From assembly GCF_001618865.1 (NCBI RefSeq), contig NZ_CP015136.1, positions 3,197,001 to 3,261,000 on the forward strand: a DNA stretch of 64,000 nucleotides, written 5' to 3'. The position numbers and the translations under genes are program-made. The number at the start of each line of letters is the position of its first letter. The stretch's first letter is position 1. Under the pieces are notes generated by a model. It saw nothing but the letters and a program-made list of their open reading frames with translations, searched no databases and was not told where the DNA came from. Source of the stretch: Luteitalea pratensis. GTDB taxonomy: Bacteria > Acidobacteriota > Vicinamibacteria > Vicinamibacterales > Vicinamibacteraceae. Shown one piece after another: positions 1-9,407 of the stretch.

Positions 1-1159
1 CGTCCTCGTCGATCCGGACGCCCAACCCCGGCTCGCGGCCCACAGGCACTCCGGCCACGCTCCACTCCAACGCGTCGTGGGCCAGCCTGGCCGACAGTTC
101 GAACACGCCGGGGTTGCATTCGAGCAGGAGGAGATTGGGGGTAGCCGCCGCGAAATGTATGGCAGCGGCGATCTGCGGTCCGAGCCCGATGCTCACATGC
201 GGCGCGACCGGCACCTGGTGCGTGTCGGCGAGCACCGCCAGCTTGCGCGCTTCGGTGATCCCGGAGCGTCCCAGATCAGGTTGCAGCACGCCGATAGCGC
301 CCCGTTCAAAATAGGGCAGCACCTCGAAGCGCGTGCGATAGCTCTCGCCGAGTGCGAGTCGCACCGGGGATCGGCGGGCGAGCCGGGCATGGCCCCGGAC
401 GTCCTCCGGTGCCAACGGCGCCTCGAGCCAGAGCACGTCGAACGCGGCCAGGGCGTGCGCGAAACGCAGCGCCCGCGTCTCGTCCAGCCTCCAGAGCGCA
501 TCGACGGCCAGGCCCACGTCAGAGCCGAGTGCCTCGCGGAGCGCGCGCACCGTGTCGAGACATTCGCGCTCGCCGTGACTGAGAAACAGCTTGAACGCGC
601 CGGCGCCTCCCGCCCGCAGGTGTTGGGCCTCTTCGACACGAGCCTCGACGGAGTCGCCGTGGAGCCCCGAAACGTAGCAGGGTACGGGATCGTGGCAGGG
701 GCCGCCGAGCAGACGCGCCACCGGCTGTCCCGATGTCTTGCCGCAGATGTCCCAGACGGCGATGTCGATCGCGGCGATCGCATCGAGCAGGAAACCGCCG
801 GTATGACCGCGGACGCGCATCGCCGAATAGAGTCGGCTCCACAGACGCTCGGGTGCGAGCGCGTCTTCGCCGATGGCGAGCGGCCCGAGCAGCACCTCGA
901 TGATCGTGCGGGGGATCTCCGGTCCCACCGGCGCCTGCGCTTCACCCCACCCGACGACGCCGTCGGACGTCTCGACGCGGACGAGCATCGTCTCGAGGTC
1001 GTCCGAATACACGGTGGGGTACGTCGCGGCGCGGCGATAGCGCGTCCGCGACGAGGGATCGAGCGTGACAGGCGAGCCCGCGGTACCGGAGGCCCGGGAC
1101 GAGTCGCGTGGCAGGCGGATGGCAAATGCCTCGACTCGCGCGATCGACGTGCCGTTCAT
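1..1159 (-). CDS. Enolase-superfamily (mandelate racemase/muconate lactonizing type) dehydratase, 3' end cut by window
   Basis: About 386 residues are visible and the frame is still open at base 1, so only the last few residues are missing. The protein reads as a mandelate-racemase-like sugar-acid dehydratase: an N-terminal capping domain, then a TIM barrel with a Lys near residue 189 (FKLF), metal ligands Asp ~218 (AVDAL), Glu ~246 (WLEAPL) and Glu ~271 (LGESYR), and His ~320 in PHVSIG. The end reads PGLGVRID, typical of the family C-terminus. The ATG at 1159 overlaps the stop of the GntR gene (ATGA), so the two are translationally coupled. It is a paralog of the enzyme at 16383-17594 on the other side of the locus. 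Probable role: cytosolic dehydration of an aldonic or aldaric acid from the glycan imported by the divergent operon. The exact substrate cannot be read from the sequence. Confidence 0.88.
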   Translation of the reverse strand, partial: MNGTSIARVEAFAIRLPRDSSRASGTAGSPVTLDPSSRTRYRRAATYPTVYSDDLETMLVRVETSDGVVGWGEAQAPVGPEIPRTIIEVLLGPLAIGEDALAPERLWSRLYSAMRVRGHTGGFLLDAIAAIDIAVWDICGKTSGQPVARLLGGPCHDPVPCYVSGLHGDSVEARVEEAQHLRAGGAGAFKLFLSHGERECLDTVRALREALGSDVGLAVDALWRLDETRALRFAHALAAFDVLWLEAPLAPEDVRGHARLARRSPVRLALGESYRTRFEVLPYFERGAIGVLQPDLGRSGITEARKLAVLADTHQVPVAPHVSIGLGPQIAAAIHFAAATPNLLLLECNPGVFELSARLAHDALEWSVAGVPVGREPGLGVRIDED

Positions 1160-1845
1160 GCCGCGCCCACTCCCGCCTCGCGGACGTCGTCCACGAGCGC
1201 GGCTCCAGCGCGCCGGATGTGGCGATCGAGCGCAGCGACGAGCGCCGTCGCATCGCGCGCATCGAGCGCCTCGAGAATGGCGCGGTGCTCGCGGCGCTCC
1301 TGATCGAGTCGCGATTGCTCTGGTGACCGGCGCGAGTGGACGCGCGCGACGACCAGGTGGGCATTGAGACTCCGATAGAGGTCGGTCAGGCGCCGGTTGC
1401 CGGTGGTCTCGACGAGCAATGTATGCAGCTCGACGTTCTTCTGCTCGTGCTGCGCCCGCTCGCGGTCGGTCGACACCGGGCGCTCCAGCGCGTCGACGAT
1501 CGCCGTGAATCGTGACAACAGGTCGGGCGTCAGCCGGCCGATCACGTGCTCGGCCGCGAGGCATTCGAGGGCGCGGCGGATCTCGAACGTCTCGGCGACG
1601 GCGTCGGCGGCCAGTTCCGCGACGAAGGTGCCGCTGCGGGGACGGATCTCCACCAACCCTTCCGCCGCCAGCCGGGTCACCGCGTCCTTGACCGGGGTGG
1701 CGCTCACGCCGAGCTGGTCGGCGAGCGCGCGGACGTCGAGACGGTCGCCCGGGCGGAACCCGCGCCCCAGGATGTTCTCCCGCAAAATGTCGAACACCGA
1801 ATCGCTGGCTCGAGAGCGGGGCAGTCGCGGCAGGCGCTTCATCAT
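1156..1845 (-). CDS. GntR-family regulator with FCD ligand-binding domain
   Basis: This 229-aa protein has a GntR winged helix at about residues 12-75 (ADQLGVSATPVKDAVTRL is the recognition region) followed by an all-helical FCD domain at about 85-215. This is the FadR/UxuR/ExuR-type architecture, whose members usually bind organic or sugar acids. It is the first gene of a leftward unit with the dehydratase at 1-1159 and is divergent from the ten-gene sugar operon starting at 2045. The natural inference is a local repressor of both units that responds to a uronate or a downstream intermediate. Two ATGs are adjacent at the start, and either could be used. The inverted repeat at 1947-1981 is a candidate operator. 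Confidence 0.9.
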   Translation of the reverse strand: MMKRLPRLPRSRASDSVFDILRENILGRGFRPGDRLDVRALADQLGVSATPVKDAVTRLAAEGLVEIRPRSGTFVAELAADAVAETFEIRRALECLAAEHVIGRLTPDLLSRFTAIVDALERPVSTDRERAQHEQKNVELHTLLVETTGNRRLTDLYRSLNAHLVVARVHSRRSPEQSRLDQERREHRAILEALDARDATALVAALDRHIRRAGAALVDDVREAGVGAA

Positions 1846-1946
1846 CGGGCTGGTGGCAGCGGGGGCGCGGACGCCCTACGGCGCCGGCATGACAGGACCG
1901 CTGGGTTCCCCGAACCGGGTGACAGGATGCCACGGCGCAACTGGAT

Positions 1947-1981
1947 TGTAAAATGAGAAATCTGAAATTTTCTACTTTACA
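1947..1981. promoter_or_regulatory. AT-rich imperfect inverted repeat in the divergent promoter, candidate GntR operator
   Basis: TGTAAA at 1947-1952 is mirrored by TTTACA at 1976-1981, and the 14-base arms match at about 10 positions. A smaller palindrome, GAAATTTTC, lies inside at 1964-1972. The patch is strikingly AT-rich in a roughly 66% GC background and lies between the divergent GntR gene and the TonB-receptor operon. Binding by the neighbouring regulator is inferred. Confidence 0.5.
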
Positions 1982-2044
1982 TTCCTCTGCGGGCTGCGAG
2001 ACAGTGCATCACATCCCTCAACGTCAGGCGGCAGGAGACACGCG

Positions 2045-5000
2045 ATGCGCTGGCTCGTTCTCATGGCTCGATCCGTCCATTCGGCTCACCGACCGGCTGT
2101 CATTCGCGCCGACGCCCGCCACCTTGCGGGCACCGGCCTCGTGGCACTTGCCGTCTTGCTCCTGCCGCTGCCAGCAGCCGGGCAGCAGGGACGTGGAAGC
2201 ATCAGCGGCACCGTGACCGACAGTAGCGGCGGCGCGGTCAACGACGCCACCGTGACGATCACCAACGTCGGCACCCAGGCCGCGGTGACCGCACGGACCA
2301 GCGACACCGGCGTCTACACCGCACCCAGCCTGGCGGTCGGCGAATACACCGTCGTCGCCGAGAAGGCCGGCTTCAAGACTGCGGTCGCGACCGGCATCAC
2401 GCTGCAGGTCGACGAGGGCGCCCGTGTCGACCTGCGGGTCGAACCTGGCGAGATCAGCGAGCGCATCGAGGTGCGAGCCGCGACGCCGCTGGTGAACACG
2501 AGCAGCGCCACGGTCGGCAAAGTGGTCGAGAACCGGCGCGTCACCGAGCTGCCACTCAACGGCCGCAATGCGCTCGCCCTGATGGCCCTCGTGCCGAGCG
2601 TCAAGTCCAACTCGGGGCCGACCCAGAGCGGCTTCTCGGATCGTGGTGTCGCCCTCTCGGCGATCAGCATCAACGGCGGCCCGGGCGGCATCAACCAGTA
2701 CGTCCTCGATGGCGCCACGAACAACCAGAGCTACCTGGCCGACATCAACGTCAACCCGGCGGTCGACGCGGTCGAGGAGTTCAAGGTCCAGACCAGCACG
2801 ATGTCGTCCGAGTTCGGTTTCACCGCCGGCGGCGTCGTCAACATCGTCACCAAATCCGGGACCAATCAGTTCAAGGGCAGCCTGTACGACTTCGTACGCA
2901 ACAGTCGCTTCGACGCCAAGAATGCCTTCGCGACCGACAAGCCGCAGTTCGAGTACAACCAGGGAGGCGGAGCCATCGGCGGTCCGATCAAGCTGCCCAG
3001 CCTCTACAACGGCACCAACCGCTCGTTCTTCTTCTTCAACTTCGAAGCCTGGAACTTCTCGCGCGAGCAGCCGACGACCCAGACGGTGCCGACCGATGCA
3101 ATGCGGCGCGGCGATTTCTCCAACCTGCGCGACGCCAGCGGGCGGTTGATCGTCCTGTACGATCCGGCAACGACGCGGGCCAATCCCAATGGCGCGGGAT
3201 TCATCCGCGATCCGTTCCCGAACAACATCATCCCGGCCAACCGGCTCGATCCGGTCGCGCAGAATATTCTCCCCTTCTATCCGCTGGCGAATCGCGATCC
3301 CGACAACCCGTTCACCAACGCGAACAACTGGCGCGACAACCTCGACGAGACGCGCGACATGCGGCAGTGGACGACCAAGGTCGACCACCGGCTGTCGTCG
3401 CAGAACAGCCTCTCGGCGCGCTACAACTACTACCGCCACTATGCCGACGGTGGCTTCTCGCAGTCGCCCTGGCCCGATCCGATCGTCAGGAAGAGATACG
3501 ACACGCTGACCACCCACAACTTCGTCGTCTCCGACACGCACAGCTTCGGCACTGGCCTGCTTCACGAAGTGCGATTGAGCAACGCCCGTCAGGGCTTTCC
3601 GTTCGTCGTTGCCAGCTTCGGCGGCGACTGGCCGGCGCAGCTCGGTCTTCCTTCGAGCGTGCCCGGCGACACCTTTCCGAACATCAGCAACGGGCTCCAG
3701 CCCTTCAACACCGGCACCGCCGGTCAGCGCGATTCGAGCACGTGGCAATTCTTCGACATGCTGACCTGGGTGAAGGGCTCGCACACGCTGAAGCTGGGCA
3801 CCGACCTCCGGCATCAGCAGGCGCTCAACCTGCAGCGCCAGCAGCCGTCCGGCAACTTCAACTTCCCGGCTGGTCTCACCGGCAATCCGCAAAGCCAGGC
3901 CGGCACCGGGTCCGCCTTCGCCACGTTCCTGCTCGGAGCGGTGGGTTTTTCACCCAACTTGAACGCGGCCGCGTTGGCCACGACCCACTTGCCCGAGGAC
4001 CACACGGCCTGGTCGGCAACCGGCTTCGTGCAGGACGACTGGAAGGCGAGTCGCCGGCTCACGGTGAACCTTGGCTTGCGCTACGACTATCAGGCGCCGC
4101 CGAAGGAACGCAGCTGCGCCACGTCGAACTTCAACCCGTTCGCGACCAATCCCGAGAATGGCCTGCTCGGGCGCATGGAGTACGCCTGCGTCGACTACGG
4201 CGGCACGTTCCTTGAGCCAGACACCAACGACTTCGCGCCGCGCGTCGGCTTTGCCTACGACCTGCTCGGCACCGGCCGCACCGTCGTCCGCGGCGGCTAC
4301 GGCCTGTTCTACGCGACGAACTTCCATCGCGACTACTTCGGCGCGACCAACGGCTTCGCCAATACGTCGACTCAATACAACCCGCCGGGCGGAAACGCGA
4401 ACCTGGCGGCCTTCCGCCTCCAGGACGGCTTCCCGACGCCGGTCATCGAGCCACTCGGCGCCGCGCTCGGACCGAGCGCCTTCCTCGGCGGCGGCGTCAG
4501 CTACGACGAGCCCAACGGCAAGAACATCGCGTCACATCAGTGGACGCTGTCGTTTCAGCAGCAGGTGTTCGGCAACTGGTTGCTCGAGGCGGCGTACAGC
4601 GCCAACCGGGCGACCCATCTGATCTCGGGCGGCTATGACCTGAACCAGCTCGATCCGCAGTACTACTCGCTTGGCCTCGCGCTCCAGGACCAGGTGCCCA
4701 ACCCATACGCCGGCCGCGTGCCCGGTGGCTTCGGTGCGCCCACCATCAGCCGCTTGCAGTCGCTGCGCCCGTATCCCTACTACGCCAACATCAACGTCCG
4801 GAACCCGCACCAGGGATTCTCTGAGTATCACGCGCTTCTGCTCAGCGCGGAGAAGCGGCTCTCGGACGGCTTCGTGTTGCTTACCTCTTACACCTTTGGC
4901 AAGCTGATGAGCGACAGCGTCGTCATCCCGATCAACTTCGGGCCTGTCGAGCAGGTTACAACCGTCGGCTATCAGAACGGCAAGTTCGACCGGCGCGCGG

Positions 5001-5566
5001 AGCGATCACTCGATCCGACCGACGTGCGTCATCGTCTCGTGATCAGCGGCGTCTATGAGCTGCCCTTCGGCCCAGACAAGCCGTGGCTCACGAGTGGCGT
5101 CGCCTCGCACATTCTCGGGGGCTGGCAGATCAACTCGGTCACCACCATCCAGGGCGGCCTGCCGCTCGTCATACGCGGCGCGAACAACCAGCGCGCCGAC
5201 CGGCCCGATTATCTTGGCGGGGCTGAACTCGATGATCCGACAGCCGCGCGCTGGTTCAACACCGACGCGTTCGTGAACCCACCGAACTTCGAACTCGGAG
5301 ACGTCAGCCGGACCCTGCCGGACGCGCGCACACCGGGCGTCTTCAACATCGACCTCTCGCTCCTGAAACAGGTCTCGATTCGCGGGCGGGTGAAGCTCCA
5401 GCTCAGAGCCGAAGCCTTCAACGTCACCAATACCGTCAACCTGGGCTTTCCGAACACATCGTTCCAGGCAGGTCCCGACGGGCGCAACGTCAACTCGAGC
5501 TTCGGCCTAATCAGCTCCTCCCGGGATGCCCGCATCCTGCAGTTCGGCGCCCGGCTGGTGTTCTGA
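2045..5566 (+). CDS. TonB-dependent outer-membrane receptor, Oar-like, with carboxypeptidase-regulatory domain
   Basis: This 1173-aa protein has a long basic N-terminus and a hydrophobic signal segment at about residues 30-45 ending near PAAGQQ. A CarboxypepD_reg-like beta-sandwich follows (GSISGTVTDSSGGAV onward, ~51-130), then a plug-like region (~135-260) with VENRRVTELPLNGRN and DGATNNQSY, then a long beta-barrel ending in a terminal phenylalanine (FGARLVF), as in outer-membrane barrels. This is the standard acidobacterial Oar/SusC-like receptor. The start is supported by GGAG seven bases upstream of ATG 2045. As first gene of the ten-gene operon it probably imports oligosaccharides released from a uronic-acid-containing glycan. 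No SusD partner is visible. Confidence 0.93.
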   Translation: MRWLVLMARSVHSAHRPAVIRADARHLAGTGLVALAVLLLPLPAAGQQGRGSISGTVTDSSGGAVNDATVTITNVGTQAAVTARTSDTGVYTAPSLAVGEYTVVAEKAGFKTAVATGITLQVDEGARVDLRVEPGEISERIEVRAATPLVNTSSATVGKVVENRRVTELPLNGRNALALMALVPSVKSNSGPTQSGFSDRGVALSAISINGGPGGINQYVLDGATNNQSYLADINVNPAVDAVEEFKVQTSTMSSEFGFTAGGVVNIVTKSGTNQFKGSLYDFVRNSRFDAKNAFATDKPQFEYNQGGGAIGGPIKLPSLYNGTNRSFFFFNFEAWNFSREQPTTQTVPTDAMRRGDFSNLRDASGRLIVLYDPATTRANPNGAGFIRDPFPNNIIPANRLDPVAQNILPFYPLANRDPDNPFTNANNWRDNLDETRDMRQWTTKVDHRLSSQNSLSARYNYYRHYADGGFSQSPWPDPIVRKRYDTLTTHNFVVSDTHSFGTGLLHEVRLSNARQGFPFVVASFGGDWPAQLGLPSSVPGDTFPNISNGLQPFNTGTAGQRDSSTWQFFDMLTWVKGSHTLKLGTDLRHQQALNLQRQQPSGNFNFPAGLTGNPQSQAGTGSAFATFLLGAVGFSPNLNAAALATTHLPEDHTAWSATGFVQDDWKASRRLTVNLGLRYDYQAPPKERSCATSNFNPFATNPENGLLGRMEYACVDYGGTFLEPDTNDFAPRVGFAYDLLGTGRTVVRGGYGLFYATNFHRDYFGATNGFANTSTQYNPPGGNANLAAFRLQDGFPTPVIEPLGAALGPSAFLGGGVSYDEPNGKNIASHQWTLSFQQQVFGNWLLEAAYSANRATHLISGGYDLNQLDPQYYSLGLALQDQVPNPYAGRVPGGFGAPTISRLQSLRPYPYYANINVRNPHQGFSEYHALLLSAEKRLSDGFVLLTSYTFGKLMSDSVVIPINFGPVEQVTTVGYQNGKFDRRAERSLDPTDVRHRLVISGVYELPFGPDKPWLTSGVASHILGGWQINSVTTIQGGLPLVIRGANNQRADRPDYLGGAELDDPTAARWFNTDAFVNPPNFELGDVSRTLPDARTPGVFNIDLSLLKQVSIRGRVKLQLRAEAFNVTNTVNLGFPNTSFQAGPDGRNVNSSFGLISSSRDARILQFGARLVF

Positions 5567-5568
5567 TC

Positions 5569-7836
5569 GTGGCCCTGGTCTTCAGCCTGCGGGCCGCGGC
5601 TCGGCGCCTTTGGCGGACCCTGTCTGGTGCAGCGGCACTGGCAGTGCTGCTGACCGAGGCTCACGCGCAGGGCCACGTTGCGCCCTGGACGACGCCGATC
5701 GTCGTCGAAGCGCCGACCTTCCGCGTCCGGATCGATCCCGCCGGATTCCGCTACGGCATCGAGCGCCGCGATGGCACCGTCCTCGCCGCGCCACACGCCG
5801 AGTCCGGGTTGCAGATCCGCACCGAAAGCGGTGGCGGCGCCGTGGTGTCGACGAGCAACGCTGCAGTGAGCCCACGCGGGCTGGACGCGACAGTCCGCAC
5901 GGCCGATGGCATCGAAGCGCGAGTGGCGATGACCATCGAGCCCTCGGGCTTCCGTCTCTCGGTGAAGCCGGCCGCCGATGGGCGCTACACGATCGTGGCC
6001 CGCACGAGCGGCGTCGGCCCCGCCTTCGGCCTGGCCGACCACGCCGCCTTCAAGCGCACGACGACCGAGCTCACGGGCTTCGAGCTCGAGCGGTTCCGCG
6101 CGGGCAGTGCTGGCTCCGGTGCCGTTCGCCTCGTCAGCAACTTCATCATCGCCCCTCGCCAGGGCGTCGCGCACGTGAACGTCCACCCCGGCCTGAAGGT
6201 CGTCAGGGTCACCGCCGCCGAGCAGGCGCAGGGGAGCCGCGACGTCCGCGAGCTGACGGCGCTGCACTACTTCGTCGGCACGCCGCAGGAGATCTACCAG
6301 CGGTTCCTGGACGTCCGCAATGCGAGCGGCTACAAGGTGTACAAGCCGAAGTACGAGTGGTTCGGCGTCGGGTGGGAGGCGTGGGGGGCACTCGCCTGGG
6401 ACACCAACCAGCGCACGGTGACCGAGAACGTCACGCGCTATCTCGATGCGGGCTTCCCGCTGCGGTGGATGGTCATCGGCTCGGGATTCTGGCCTCGTCA
6501 CGATCCGCGCTTCCACGCGACCACGAGCTTCGGGCTGTGGGATCCGTCTCTCTATCCCGATCCGAAGGGCCTCATCGACACGTTCCATCGCCGAGGCCTG
6601 AAGGTCACCCTCGGGCTGCGCATCGCGTTCATTCCGGACGGACCCTTCGCCGCCGAGGGCGTGCAGCGCGGGTTCTTCCTGACCGACAACGACAAGCCGG
6701 CGCTGTTCACCATCGGCTTCCCGCGGGTGCCCGTGCACCTGCTCGACGCGTTCAAGCCTGGCGCGGTCGACTGGTACCTGGCCCTGTGCCAGAAGTGGCT
6801 CGACTACGGCATCGACGGGTTCAAGGAAGATCTGTACGGCTTTGGCAAGTACGACCTGCGCGACGACAAGATCGACCCGGTGAACGCGGCGCTGATGGAC
6901 CGCGGCGCCTATGTCATGGGGCGCAACGCGTATCTTGGTTCGCCAGCCGATCTCCATCGGTACAACGACTTCAACTATTGGGAAACCCAGGATCGCGGGC
7001 CCATCAACGGGCTGGCGCTGGCCTACAGCGGTTTCCCCTACGTCTACCCGGACATCGTCGGCGGCACGATAGCGGCCACCGAGACCCAGGGGAAGCGGAC
7101 GATCCCGGACGCGGCGCTGAAGCAATACCTGATGCGCAACGCGCGCTACGCGTCCGTGCATCCCTCGATGGCCGTCGGCTACGGCCCCTGGAACCTCGAG
7201 GACGATCAGGTGAGCCGGATCATGCTCGAGTCGACATTGCTGCATGCGCGGCTGCATCCCTACATCTACAGCGCGGCCGTGCAGACCCATCGCACCGGGT
7301 TTCCCTTCACCATGACGCCGCTGCCGCTGGCCTTTCCTGACGATCCAGCCGTGTACGCGCTCGAGAACACCACGCGCCGCGGGTACCAGTGGCTGATTGG
7401 CGACGCGCTGATGGCGATTCCGCTCTACGGCGACGACTACGCCACCGCGAACACGCGCGACGTGTACCTGCCGCGGGGACGATGGATCGACTACGACACC
7501 GGCACTGCCTATGAGGGCCCGACGACGCTGTCGGCGCACGCAATTCCCGTGACCCGCAACCCGCTGCTCGTGGGCGGCACCGGAGTGGTCGTCGAGGAGC
7601 GTGATGGGCGGCTTGTCGCACGCATCTACCCCGTAACGTCGAAGGCGTCGACGACCTTTCACCATCGCGACGGGCGCGACACGTCGGTACGCATCGAGGT
7701 GGAGTCCTGGCGCCAACCGGCGGTGGTCACTGGCGGTGGTGTGTCAGTAGAGGCGGTGCACGACGGCGTTGCGCTGACCTTCCCTATCGAGCCGGGCGCG
7801 AGCTACGTCGTGCGATCAGCGGCGGCGCGGCCGTAA
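5569..7836 (+). CDS. Glycoside hydrolase family 31 (alpha-glycosidase/alpha-xylosidase type), secreted
   Basis: The start is a GTG two bases after the receptor stop. The 755-aa product begins with a signal peptide (hydrophobic ~15-30, cleavage near AHAQ). It has GH31 features: WMVIGSGFWP, then GIDGFKEDLYGF, where the second Asp (about D421) matches the nucleophile position of the KTDF motif of YicI-type alpha-xylosidases. Further on is a conserved Asp (about D475, ETQDRG) that could be the acid/base, followed by GFPYVYPDIVGG, close to the family G(I/F)P(F/Y)...D(I/V)GG block. A C-terminal beta domain completes it. Probably a periplasmic exo-acting alpha-glycosidase that trims side chains of the imported oligosaccharide. 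Specificity is not predictable, and GH31 also includes lyases and transglycosylases. Confidence 0.88.
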   Translation: MALVFSLRAAARRLWRTLSGAAALAVLLTEAHAQGHVAPWTTPIVVEAPTFRVRIDPAGFRYGIERRDGTVLAAPHAESGLQIRTESGGGAVVSTSNAAVSPRGLDATVRTADGIEARVAMTIEPSGFRLSVKPAADGRYTIVARTSGVGPAFGLADHAAFKRTTTELTGFELERFRAGSAGSGAVRLVSNFIIAPRQGVAHVNVHPGLKVVRVTAAEQAQGSRDVRELTALHYFVGTPQEIYQRFLDVRNASGYKVYKPKYEWFGVGWEAWGALAWDTNQRTVTENVTRYLDAGFPLRWMVIGSGFWPRHDPRFHATTSFGLWDPSLYPDPKGLIDTFHRRGLKVTLGLRIAFIPDGPFAAEGVQRGFFLTDNDKPALFTIGFPRVPVHLLDAFKPGAVDWYLALCQKWLDYGIDGFKEDLYGFGKYDLRDDKIDPVNAALMDRGAYVMGRNAYLGSPADLHRYNDFNYWETQDRGPINGLALAYSGFPYVYPDIVGGTIAATETQGKRTIPDAALKQYLMRNARYASVHPSMAVGYGPWNLEDDQVSRIMLESTLLHARLHPYIYSAAVQTHRTGFPFTMTPLPLAFPDDPAVYALENTTRRGYQWLIGDALMAIPLYGDDYATANTRDVYLPRGRWIDYDTGTAYEGPTTLSAHAIPVTRNPLLVGGTGVVVEERDGRLVARIYPVTSKASTTFHHRDGRDTSVRIEVESWRQPAVVTGGGVSVEAVHDGVALTFPIEPGASYVVRSAAARP

Positions 7837-7837
7837 G

Positions 7838-9400
7838 ATGCGCCGCGGAGGTTGTCCAGACATGCCAAGCCCCCTCATTCCACGTGCGGTCACGCCAGCC
7901 GTCACCGGGCATCGCCGGCCGCGGACGCGCCTGGTGGTGTTCGCGGCGCTGCTGCTCGCGACGGTGGTCGACGTGCCAGGGCTCGGCGCGCAATCGGCGC
8001 GCGCGCCGCAACCTGCGCCGTCAACCGCCGCGGCCCAGACGCCAACCCCGCGTCCGCAGATCGGCGGCATCTTTCCGCATCTGTCGGTCGTATCGGAGCA
8101 TGAGCCGCGGTCCGAAGCCGGCATTGGCGCGCTCGTCCCCTGGGCCGATCGTCTCTGGTTTGTCGGCTACGTGGCTCACATCGCCGGCGCCGGCCTCGGG
8201 CTATACGAGGTGGACGCGACCATGGAGATGCGCCGCCATCCGGCCAGCGTCACCGGAACGTTCGCCAACCGGTTGATTCACAATCCGTCGAACCAGGCGA
8301 TCATCGGGCCCCACATCATCGACACCAAGGGCGTGGTCCGCACCTTCCCGGAGATGGCGAAACATCGTCTCGCCGCGACGATGGAGCACCTGACCGATCC
8401 GGCCCAGCTGGTCTACTTCCTGACGATGGAAGGACTGCTGTTCGAGGCGAACGTGAAGACGCTCGAGGCCAGGCAGCTGTTCGATCTCGTGAAGGTGCTG
8501 GAGCTGCCGGCGGGAACGCGTCCACATTTCAAGAGCGCCTACACCGATGCCGGTCGCGTCGTTGTCGCCAACAACACCTATGACGAGCGCGACTTCAAGC
8601 GCGAGCTCGCCGGCGGGCGACTGGCCGAGTGGGATGGCAAGACGTGGACGATTCTCGAGCGCAAGCCGTTCGTCGAGGTGATGGGGAAGGCCTGGGCGCC
8701 CGACACCTTCGGCCGGCCCATCTACGCCACCGGCTGGGATCGAGCGTCGGCCATCCTCAAGGTGTTCCGCAATGGGGCCTGGAGCACGTACCGTCTGCCC
8801 AAGGGCGGGCAGACGTTCGATCACGCCTGGAACACCGAGTGGATGCGCATCCGCGAGGTGCAGACCGAGCGATTCCTGATGGACCTTCACGGCCTCTTCT
8901 ACGAGCTGCCGTCGCTCTCGTACGACGGTCGCGTGTGGGGGATTCTGCCTGTCGCGCGACACCTCAGGATGGTTCCGGACTTCTGCTCGTGGCGCGGCCT
9001 GCTCGTGCTCGGTGGCGACCAGACCGATCGCAGCGTCGGCCAGCCGCAGTCGGGGCTCTGGTTCGGTCACCAGGACGAACTGTGGGGGTGGGGGAAGCCG
9101 CAGGGCTGGGGCGGGCCCTGGTGGGAGGATCGCGTCGAAGCAAACGCGCTGTCCGACCCGTTCCTGATGACCGGCTTCGACAAGAAGGTGCTGCACCTGT
9201 CGCAGCAGGGCGCGCCGAGCGTGAAGGTCACCGTCGAAGTCGACTTCATGGGCAACGGTCGCTGGCACACGTACGCGGAACTGAGTGTGCCCGACGGCGG
9301 CTACGTGCACCACGAGTTCCCGGCCGGCTTCTCCGCGCACTGGGTTCGCCTGAAGGTGAGCCAGGCGGCCACGATGACCGCGCAGTTCGTCTACTCGTGA
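7838..9400 (+). CDS. Secreted protein of unknown function in the glycan operon
   Basis: This 520-aa protein starts one base after the GH31 stop. An internal ATG at 7862 is an alternative start. A signal peptide is evident (VVFAALLLATVV, cleavage near LGAQS), followed by a Pro/Ala-rich linker (~48-70). The mature part is rich in short beta-strand-like segments and aromatic residues (WADRLWFVGYV, WDRASAILKVF, LWFGHQDELWGW), suggesting a propeller-like fold, and ends in a beta-sandwich-like stretch (VTVEVDFMGNGRWHTY). I do not recognise a catalytic family. Its position between GH31 and GH2 suggests an accessory glycan-binding protein or an undescribed carbohydrate-active enzyme. That role rests on context only. 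Confidence 0.8.
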   Translation: MRRGGCPDMPSPLIPRAVTPAVTGHRRPRTRLVVFAALLLATVVDVPGLGAQSARAPQPAPSTAAAQTPTPRPQIGGIFPHLSVVSEHEPRSEAGIGALVPWADRLWFVGYVAHIAGAGLGLYEVDATMEMRRHPASVTGTFANRLIHNPSNQAIIGPHIIDTKGVVRTFPEMAKHRLAATMEHLTDPAQLVYFLTMEGLLFEANVKTLEARQLFDLVKVLELPAGTRPHFKSAYTDAGRVVVANNTYDERDFKRELAGGRLAEWDGKTWTILERKPFVEVMGKAWAPDTFGRPIYATGWDRASAILKVFRNGAWSTYRLPKGGQTFDHAWNTEWMRIREVQTERFLMDLHGLFYELPSLSYDGRVWGILPVARHLRMVPDFCSWRGLLVLGGDQTDRSVGQPQSGLWFGHQDELWGWGKPQGWGGPWWEDRVEANALSDPFLMTGFDKKVLHLSQQGAPSVKVTVEVDFMGNGRWHTYAELSVPDGGYVHHEFPAGFSAHWVRLKVSQAATMTAQFVYS

Positions 9401-9407
9401 GGGCGAC

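Noticed and set aside
2024-3892. Long open frame (622 codons) on the minus strand opposite the TonB receptor
   Set aside because: No recognisable domain. The plus-strand frame has clear signal-peptide, CarboxypepD-like and plug motifs.
5209-7716. Long open frame (835 codons) on the minus strand
   Set aside because: It is antisense to the GH31 gene and the end of the receptor gene. Composition is Arg/Val/Gly-rich with no domains, an artefact of high GC.
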